The position numbers and the translations under genes were made by a program. DNA of 14,719 nt, from contig NW_003105606.1 of assembly GCF_000003605.2 (NCBI RefSeq), positions 220,365-235,083 of the forward strand, written 5' to 3'. The notes beneath the pieces are model-generated. The model worked only from the letters and a program-made list of their open reading frames with translations. It ran no database searches and was not told where the DNA came from. The DNA comes from Saccoglossus kowalevskii. Taxonomy: Eukaryota > Hemichordata > Enteropneusta > Harrimaniidae. Positions 9,175-14,719 of the stretch are shown in pieces. Each line of letters begins with the position of its first letter. Position 1 is the first letter of the stretch.

Positions 9175-9255
9175 ATATTTTTCCCGCCAAATCTCTGTTG
9201 GAACATTTTGCATATTTATTTGTATTTTTCTACAAATTTTTTGTTAATTTTGGAC
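9175..9255 (-). repeat. Dispersed-repeat copy, reverse orientation
   Basis: CATATTTTTCCCGCCAAATCTCTG is followed about 75 bases later by TTTTGGACCAAAT. On the reverse strand this reads ATTTGGTCCAAAA ... GGCGGGAAAAATATG, the same order and spacing as at 12975-13060. The intervening sequence is A+T-rich and poorly conserved. Confidence 0.42.
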
Positions 9256-9573
9256 CAAATGGGCATAATTTCTCATTGGATACAGATCTTGACCAAAATC
9301 TTTGTAAAAATATGGAAACAAATTATGCAAATTTATTTTGTAAATGGTGACAAATATAGACTTTGTCGCTCAAAAATTAAAATAAATTTAACTTGCGTCT
9401 TCCATGAAAGAAACCTAGGATATAAATGTTGCCATATTTTTCACACAAAAAATTATTAAGACCTGTAGACGATAACAAATTATGTTCATTTGATCCAAAA
9501 TTATCAAAAAATACAAAAAGATATACAATTTGTCAGGAAAATAATGGTTAAATTAGTCATATTTGAACATAGG
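9256..9573. other. Gene-free stretch with a partial repeat copy at 9487-9540
   Basis: TTCATTTGATCCAAAATTATC at about 9485-9505 and the following AAAATACAAAAAGATATAC resemble 6846-6900. The rest is plain A+T-rich sequence. The 83-codon frame at 9208-9459 is not supported. Confidence 0.4.
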
Positions 9574-9581
9574 TACATGTA

Positions 9582-9857
9582 TCGTGGTCCTATAGCTATC
9601 GGACTCGCAATCAGAGGGTTGTTGTTTTGAATGTTGTGTCCTTGGGAAAGGTACTTTTACTCTAACTTGTGCTTCTCACTACCCACGAGTAAATAAATAC
9701 CTGCTAGGGTAGGGTAGTGATTGCTACATGTGTGTGCAAGCTTATATCTCTGATGCACCTTGAGCAGCTAAGGCAGTGTGCTTCCTAGTGCCTAGGCATA
9801 ATAATGAGCACTATTTGGTCTTATATAAATGCCTAGGCATTATCATTTTTCATTATT
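9582..9857 (+). mobile_element. tRNA-derived SINE with conserved-type central domain
   Basis: Three parts appear in the order expected of a tRNA-type SINE. The head, TCGTGGTCCTATAGCTATCGG then ACTCGCAATCAGAGGGTT, resembles a tRNA from the A box to the anticodon arm. GTTTTGAATGT at about 9623-9633 is in the position of a decayed B box (GGTTCGAATCC). The body has TGTGTCCTTGGGAAAGGTAC followed by TTTTACTC (9635-9662), close to the TTGGGCAAGGCACTTTA block I recall from animal SINE central domains; I cannot assign the superfamily. The tail ends TTATATAAATGC with an ATTATCATT run. A TGCCTAGGCA palindrome occurs twice in the tail (9789-9798 and 9830-9839). I see no clear target-site duplication. Polymerase III would transcribe an intact copy, but this one has decayed promoter boxes. 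Confidence 0.75.
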
Positions 9858-10632
9858 ACGTTTTTATAGACTGTGATATATCCCACAATATGCAGGAAAT
9901 TGAATATAGAAACAGGACAACCCACAGGTCATCCAAACATCGTGCAGGAATTTTCAAATGCGAAAGTAGTTTTGGCATATTTTCACACTTACATGTAATA
10001 ATGTGCTATACACATTTGATGAAGGTCAATTTTGATGAAGTACTGGTAATGGTATTTCAACACCATCACTTGCCCTGAAAGGTTGGCAATTTGACATTGA
10101 GTATTGACATTGACATTGAGTATTAAATTACACACAATACACAAAAAGTGACCGAAAAATCACCTTATTTACCATTAAAATAAAAATAAAGTTGGAAAAA
10201 GATTGAATAAGGAAGCTTTAACAAGTGTGTAATTTTTTTTTGTACCTTAATTTTTGGTTCAATTTGAAAAGAAACAATTGTACAGGTACAATGTAGTGAG
10301 AATCTGATTGATTTTAAGGATTTCAAAATTTTCTTTTTTTTTCTTTCCTGAAAAGATTTTCAGGGTTGATATTAAAAGGAAACGCATCACAACGTACAAT
10401 ATATTCTAGAGTATTCATTCACAGCATGTACACTGTGAAACTTACAACATATTAATTAATCAACATTTTCAATTTTCTAGTAGTAGATCTAATCTGATCA
10501 AAACTCAGAATATCAAAATCAACTATCAAATCAAATGGGAAGCTATGTCTGGTTCCAAAATAAAAAAAACCATGCCAAGAAATGTGAAAAAAATATTTCA
10601 CCTAAATTATGACACTAAAAAGGATAAAGGGC
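9858..10632. other. Gene-free A+T-rich stretch
   Basis: A local duplication at about 10089-10124 contains GACATTGAGTATT twice, separated by GACATT. A TACATGTA octamer lies at 9990-9997. The 100-codon frame at 9776-10078 begins inside the SINE tail and is not supported. Confidence 0.5.
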
Positions 10633-10644
10633 AGTGACGTCACT
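10633..10644. promoter_or_regulatory. CRE palindrome AGTGACGTCACT
   Basis: A perfect 12-bp palindrome around the full cyclic-AMP response element TGACGTCA (10635-10642). TGTAAACA, a forkhead-factor consensus, lies 24 bases downstream at 10666-10673. The two sit immediately before a dispersed-repeat fragment and no transcription start is evident, so regulatory use is only a possibility. Confidence 0.35.
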
Positions 10645-10669
10645 TAGCATTTTTTTCAAATTACTTGTA

Positions 10670-10745
10670 AACAAACAATGTATTTCCCATGTCTTGTGAC
10701 TCCCATATCAAACAGGACGTGGCAAACACCACCCTTTAAACAACA
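10670..10745 (+). mobile_element. 5'-truncated copy of the repeat at 12560-12715
   Basis: ACTCCCATATCAAACAGG then ACGTGGCA, followed by ACCACCCTTTAA, aligns with AGTCCCATATCGAACAGG, ACGCGGCA and CCGCCCTTTAA at 12650-12695. The match is over 26 bases with few changes. Upstream, ACAATGTA-TTT is also shared, with indels. Two copies that share the 3' portion while only one has a 5' head is the usual outcome of target-primed reverse transcription, so SINE or LINE 3'-end origin is inferred. Confidence 0.6.
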
Positions 10746-11350
10746 CTCCCTTATTTAATTATTATCATAATACAAAAGCACTAGAAATCCTACAAATTAC
10801 AGTTGGCTACAAATTCAGTTACAACAACAACTAGTAAATCTAGAATGTTCTTCAAGGGTATTTGATGTAACCCCCAAAATAATTATTGGTCAAATGGCAC
10901 TGCATGTGCATTATATTTTTCATAATGTAATGTTCTTTATTCATGAAAACAGTCTATTCTGAAAAACAAATAAATTAAATAGGAAGGAATAGACCTATAA
11001 CTAAGATTGAAATAATATTGTTTTAATAGGCAGTAAACTTTCTTTGGATTCAATTCAAAACTAATCTCTGAAAGGCCACAGTAAAGTAACCCACATTGAA
11101 ACTGTTTTTATTGTACATGTGTATGCTGTCCACATTTTAATCTGTTTCATGCGCTCAAAAACCTTCTATGTGTAGGCCAACTCTATTCAAGGTAATATCA
11201 GTTCTTACGTAAAGTTGCGAAAACACAAGCTTTGCGGCAAATCTTTAACAAGCAGCCTGTCAGCTGAGATAGCTCCGCTGTTAGCAATGCACATTTCAAT
11301 TAAAGAACAGAAGAGATCATTAGAAAATGAACAATATGTATAGTATCAAT
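10746..11350. other. Gene-free A+T-rich stretch
   Basis: No gene or clear repeat. CAGCTGAGATAGCTCCGCTG near 11262 is slightly richer in G+C, but I cannot assign it. Confidence 0.5.
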
Positions 11351-11895
11351 GCACCAAAAAAGACAAAAATAATCATCAAAACTAGATAATTGAAGATATC
11401 ACCACGAAATTAACAAATCTGAAAGAGGTCCACACGTACCGGTACCCGGTAGTACCTATAAACATTATATCAAAGCAATTGGACTTGCGTTTTTTAACAA
11501 GAAGTCGAAAATACCACTTTTTACCAAAAATGACAAAAATATTCAACAAAATTAGAGAGTTTAAGATATCATTACAAAATGAACAAATCTGAGAGAGGTC
11601 CACATGTAGTACCTATATATCTAATCTCAAAGCAATTGGACTTGCGGTTTTTTACAAAAAGTCGAAAATATAACTTTTTACCAAAAATGACAAAAATATT
11701 CACCAAAAATCAGAGAATTGAAGATATCATCATGAAATGAACAAACCTATAAGAGGTCTACCCAAGGTACATATACACCAAGTATCAAAGCATTCAGGCT
11801 TGTAGTTTTCAAGAAGAAGTCAAAAAAGTAAAACATTGACATGGACGACGACGACGACGGACAATCACTCATATGACAAGCTCCGCTCGACAAAG
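11351..11895 (+). mobile_element. Threefold internal repeat with (GAC)5 block and CAAGCTCCGCTC tail
   Basis: Three copies of a roughly 160- to 170-bp unit start near 11351, 11521 and 11678. Each has ACCAAAAATGACAAAAATATTC or a variant, then GAAGATATCA, AAATGAACAAATC, GAGAGGTCCAC, TACCTATA, TCAAAGCAATTGGACTTG and AAGTCGAAAATA. The last copy leads into ACATTGACATG, (GAC)5 at 11844-11858, GGACAATCACTCATATGACAAG and CTCCGCTCG. This layout, with (GAC)n or GACGGAC blocks followed by a short tail, resembles a dispersed family common in bivalve genomes, from memory. No transposase or reverse transcriptase is present, so it would be non-autonomous. The reverse-strand frame at 11382-11603 is a translation of the repeat. 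Confidence 0.7.
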
Positions 11896-12393
11896 TCAAC
11901 AGCAAACCATTCACAATTTACATCGCTCAATTTAATATTTGACTGCTCACAAGAACACAATTTCATGAAAGTCGGGAAAACTTTCCCTATGACTCAATGT
12001 GTGTTTTATGTCATTTTTGTAATATATTTTCGTAATATTACGAGCTGATGCCATCAGGATACCGAAAATAGAAAAAAATTAGAAGTTTTCTCCCATAATG
12101 CATTGCATATACATGTATGTGCAGTAACAGGCTCAGTAGTGTAAAATTTTGGCGGAAACTACCTTAGAATATATCTCATGCATAGACATGTTTACTGATA
12201 CAAAATGTGTTTTGCACAAAACTAAAGCTGATTAAATTATGTCTGGTAAAAGAAGATCACTACGGAAATTAAAATATCCTGGATAGACGTCAATGAAATG
12301 ACAATTAATTGAAAGCAACAAGAATGTATGATTGGATATATACTCTATTTCACAAGATAGCAAACCAAACAAACTCTGGAGATACCCATGTGA
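11896..12393. other. Gene-free A+T-rich stretch
   Basis: Nothing is recognised except a TACATGTA octamer at 12110-12117. The 70-codon frame at 11836-12048 starts in the GAC block and is not credible. Confidence 0.5.
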
Positions 12394-12409
12394 TAATCAA
12401 GCTTGATTA
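12394..12409. repeat. Perfect 16-bp palindrome
   Basis: TAATCAAGCTTGATTA is identical on both strands. It holds two TAAT/ATTA-type homeodomain half-sites facing each other. TAATCAAGCT appears again as a half at about 14181-14190. Confidence 0.7.
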
Positions 12410-12559
12410 CATAATTTTTCGGGAATGATATTTGTTTCCGCTATTTCCACTTGATGAGTGAAAATAAAATTTGGCAAATAAATAAAATTATACAGCGGTG
12501 CCGTTGTTATTGCAGCAATATGCAAATTTAAGAATGAATAACAATTAACCCAGATGTCT

Positions 12560-12715
12560 CTAACTTAAAGCGTGGTGGTCGTCGCGCAACGCGTGTTCGA
12601 ATTTAATGTGAATACACAATGTAATTTACACGCGTTGTATACGTCGCTTTGAGTCCCATATCGAACAGGACGCGGCACGACGACTCCCGCCCTTTAATAA
12701 TACATAATATAAATA
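12560..12715 (+). mobile_element. Probable second SINE-like element
   Basis: The segment starting AAAGCGTGGTGGTCGTCGCG then CAACGCGTGTTCGAATTT has a B-box-like GTGTTCGAATTT about 20 bases after an A-box-like AGCGTGGTGG, as in a shortened tRNA-related head. A body with TTTACACGCGTTGTATACG follows, then AGTCCCATATCGAACAGG and CCGCCCTTTAATAATAC, and an A+T tail. It is much richer in G+C and CpG than its surroundings, consistent with a relatively recent insertion. The 3' part recurs at 10670-10745. The A box is not a strict match, so a LINE 3' end is an alternative. Confidence 0.52.
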
Positions 12716-12859
12716 TATATTTCAAAAATATATCAACAGACGAGTAATATTTTTTGTTGGTTATTGATATCTGTCAGTGGCTGTAACTGCGAATGTGCAT
12801 TCAACCAAAGTGCATTAAAAGAAATTACGCCTGAAACCTTTAACCACCATTTTTAACTT

Positions 12860-13080
12860 TTGGCACCCTCTACAAAATGACTGCATGTGTACAGTCTGCT
12901 CCATCTCGCATGAAATGTTGATAAGAATTGACAAACCTTTTGCTCAAAAACTAAAAGCCATATCTGAAACAGTTTGTATGGACCAAAATGTTGATAAAAT
13001 TTCATGAAAATTTCACAAAATGTGAAAATATTTGCACTGAATTTTGGTGGGAAAAATATCTGGCAGTCAAAGGGTTGATT
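12860..13080 (+). repeat. Dispersed-repeat copy, longest member
   Basis: TATGGACCAAAATG at about 12978, TTTGCACTGAATTTTGGTGG then GAAAAATATC at 13040-13060, and GGCAGTCAAAGGGTTGATT at 13062-13080 give the fullest version of the motif order also seen near 6848, 9175 (inverted) and 1255. The upstream part from 12860 probably belongs to it but has no clear match in the window. A 78-codon reverse frame covering this region is rejected as coding. Confidence 0.5.
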
Positions 13081-13138
13081 ATTAAGCATAAAGGAGCATG
13101 TGATTTGTAAAATTATGATTTCTTAGTCAACTCTTTAG

Positions 13139-13460
13139 AAATCCGGGCATTTTCACCGCCTGGCAACCCTCGCAGTGAAAACAAAGGCCAAAAACTCGCA
13201 GAAAACAATACTTTGGGATGGTTGTTGAGACTCCCCTGAACAGTGTATTAACGAGATTAGCCCTGCGTGATTACTTCAAAGTTGAGTTTGTGTTGTTTTC
13301 CCAATTTTTCACTGGCTCGACCGGCTTTCCACAGCAGCGCGCACAGAGCCCATACAAATGCATGTACAGTGGAGGCGCCTTAGCAACGTGGAACGTCTTG
13401 TGACGTAGCTCTGCCCCCGAGGATTATCCACTCGCCTTCAGTTTGTGGATAATTCTAGCT
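13139..13460. other. G+C-rich block, unknown role
   Basis: About 320 bases stand out as less A+T-rich than the surroundings, with several CpGs, CAGCAGCGCGCACAGAGCCC, GGAGGCGCCTTAGCAACGTGG and TGTGACGTAGCTCTGCCCCCG. It contains two small stems: TTTTCAC/GTGAAAA (13150-13156, 13175-13181) and ATTATCCAC/GTGGATAAT (13423-13431, 13445-13453). CCTTAGCAAC and CCTGGCAAC resemble RFX half-sites and TGACGTAG resembles a CRE. A 61-codon forward frame (13218-13403) lies inside but matches nothing I recognise. It could be a promoter or enhancer, an untranslated exon, or an unrecognised repeat. Confidence 0.4.
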
Positions 13461-13940
13461 AATTACATCACTCTTATCAACCAGCTTTACAAACAAGTAA
13501 TACCAGGTGACAATTATCAGATTGCTTAAGAAAAACAAATTTTCTTAGAATTTACAATTTAAAACGGAAATTCCACTTAGCAAAGGCTTATGCAGAAAGA
13601 TAATCCAGATTTGATAATTTAGTGTTACTACAAAAATTTTAATTTGAAAATAGAATAAATCTTATAAGAATTAGGCTGTAATTATTTAAGAAGATGTTTG
13701 ATCAGTCAAATAGATGGTTAATGAGCAAAAACTAAAGTGGCATGCATACATACATGTTATTTTATTTATTTACAGTATTTATATATCTTTCTATTTGTTT
13801 AGCAAGTGCCTTAAAGTAAACTACTACAATAAATCAGTGAAAAACCTTCTTGTCCACATTTTATTTGTCACCAATCCACGCTTTATTGTCAATTATATTT
13901 AGTAAGATCTCATAGTCTTGACAAACGCTATTTTACTGTG
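13461..13940. other. Gene-free A+T-rich stretch
   Basis: No gene or repeat is recognised; the 62-codon frame at 13714-13902 is low-complexity and unsupported. Confidence 0.5.
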
Positions 13941-13980
13941 TTTTTTTTTTTTTTTTTTTTTTTTTTGGGGGGGGGGGGGG
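13941..13980. repeat. T26-G14 homopolymer junction
   Basis: Twenty-six T residues are followed directly by fourteen G residues. On the other strand this is C14 then A26. A long G run can form quadruplex structures, and the poly(A) on the reverse strand could be a retroposon tail, but no element body is recognised next to it. Run lengths may be affected by sequencing error. Confidence 0.9.
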
Positions 13981-14054
13981 TAAATTTTCAGGAATATCAA
14001 ATTACTCATACATGTATCAGTGACAATTTAAGAGTTCATTGTATCACCGGTGTC

Positions 14055-14068
14055 GTTGCCATGGTGAT
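14055..14068 (+). promoter_or_regulatory. Weak X-box-like site
   Basis: GTTGCCATGGTGAT has a perfect left half-site of the RFX palindrome and a degraded right half (three mismatches in all). It is listed because of the better sites at 3487 and 8500. Confidence 0.2.
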
Positions 14069-14085
14069 GCTATTATAAGATGAGC

Positions 14086-14132
14086 TGATTGACTATTTGA
14101 TTGATTGACTATAATTGGTATATATATATATA
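14086..14132 (+). repeat. 11-bp direct duplication and (TA)7 microsatellite
   Basis: TGATTGACTAT occurs at 14086-14096 and again at 14102-14112. A (TA)7 run follows at 14119-14132. Confidence 0.8.
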
Positions 14133-14229
14133 TGTAAATTACTGCATTGTCTAATTAGTATTTTTAATGCTAGCTTATTATAATCAAGCTAATTCCCATA
14201 AATGTAAATATATCATGACAGGCTTCCAT

Positions 14230-14460
14230 TACTGTAAAGCTATTTATTTTCATTTTGAATTTATTTTCACTGAAGGGATGAATCGGTGAAAATAAAATCC
14301 ATTGAAAATATGCATTTTCCTATATTTTACATTTAACTTATTAAAAATCAGTGAAAATAAACTTTATACCAAACAGCAAAAAATTTGTTCAAGGCAAAAT
14401 GAATTCCAGCTATTAAACATAAAGTATTTTACAGTAGTTTGCCACAGTTGATTTACAGTA
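14230..14460. mobile_element. Possible TA-flanked MITE, about 227 bp
   Basis: TTACTGTAAA (14229-14238) and TTTACAGTAA (14452-14461) are perfect inverted repeats. Read as TA + CTGTAAA ... TTTACAG + TA, they give a 227-bp element with a TA duplication, the target preference of Tc1/mariner-type transposons. Inside is a second, strong inverted pair, TTTATTTTCAC (14260-14270) and GTGAAAATAAA (14286-14296), with a third copy of GTGAAAATAAA at 14351-14361. Terminal inverted repeats are short, and an alternative right end exists at 14428-14436 (TTTACAGTA). No transposase is encoded. Confidence 0.45.
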
Positions 14461-14461
14461 A

Positions 14462-14719
14462 AGTCTGAACGTAAACATTAAAGGTGACTATCAGCTGACT
14501 GTGTCTTCTCATAAGATATTCAAAGTGAGTACAGGTATGATTGTTATCAATAATTTCAACTTATTCCTCGAAGTATACATGTATACCTATTTTGAGACAT
14601 GTTCAGACGGATTACTCTGCATAATAAGCAAACTACATGTAAGCTAACTTTTAACCAGCAGAACGCTAAATAAATCTTAGTTGTGCTAGTACTTAGGGTA
14701 TATGTAGCATACAGGTAGG
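14462..14719. other. Gene-free end of window
   Basis: It includes a perfect 14-bp palindrome GTATACATGTATAC (14573-14586) and a further TACATGTA at 14634-14641. No gene is recognised. Confidence 0.5.

Noticed and set aside
11382-11603. Reverse-strand 73-codon frame
   Set aside because: It covers the first two units of the triplicated element; open only by chance in A+T-rich repeat DNA.
12853-13089. Reverse-strand 78-codon frame
   Set aside because: It lies across a proposed dispersed repeat and shows no recognisable domain.
13218-13403. 61-codon forward frame in the G+C-richer block
   Set aside because: Considered as a possible exon, but there is no recognisable protein similarity and no convincing splice sites.
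13424-13452. TTATCCACT and TGTGGATAA facing each other, like bacterial DnaA boxes
   Set aside because: Everything else points to an animal nuclear genome; the 9-mers are explained by one small hairpin.

Overview
The window looks like intergenic or intronic DNA from an animal nuclear genome, most likely a mollusc and perhaps a bivalve. The support is low G+C by eye (roughly one third), no open reading frame that resembles a protein, many short tandem arrays, tRNA-derived SINE-like elements, and a short terminal-inverted-repeat element. One further repeat ends in a (GAC)n block followed by a CAAGCTCCGCTC-type tail, a style I associate with bivalve repeats. The phylum call rests on that resemblance and is not proven. 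There is no sign of operons, bacterial promoters, rRNA or a complete tRNA. Every open frame (longest 121 codons) is low-complexity or lies across a repeat, so I call no protein-coding gene.

Layout. Positions 1-461 are a 28-bp minisatellite cut by the left window edge. From about 462 to 4214 the DNA is mostly featureless and A+T-rich, with a possible dispersed-repeat copy near 1255, a small inverted repeat near 2797 and an RFX-type X-box at 3487. At 4215-4640 a roughly 34-bp tandem array carries everted AGGTCA half-sites. From 5618 to 6095 three diverged copies of a repeat lie in direct orientation, followed by an imperfect inverted structure and an A+T tandem duplication. Around 6850-6950, 9175-9255, 9487-9540 and 12975-13075 there are diverged copies of what seems to be one dispersed repeat, in both orientations. 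At 7797-8060 a 53-bp tandem repeat carries an ATTTGCAT octamer in four of five units.

A tRNA-derived SINE with a recognisable central domain lies at 9582-9857. A second, different SINE-like element lies at about 12560-12715, and its 3' portion recurs at 10670-10745. A threefold repeat ending in (GAC)5 fills 11351-11895. A relatively G+C-rich block of unknown role lies at 13139-13460. A T26/G14 homopolymer junction is at 13941-13980, and a possible 227-bp MITE flanked by TA is at 14230-14460.

No genes act together here. The most interesting pattern is the palindromic octamer TACATGTA, which I found ten times. In two places, otherwise matching repeat copies differ by exactly TA versus TACATGTA, a 6-bp gain. 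That is the form expected of an excision scar left by a Tc1-type transposon, so the window may hold a record of transposon visits whose elements are gone.
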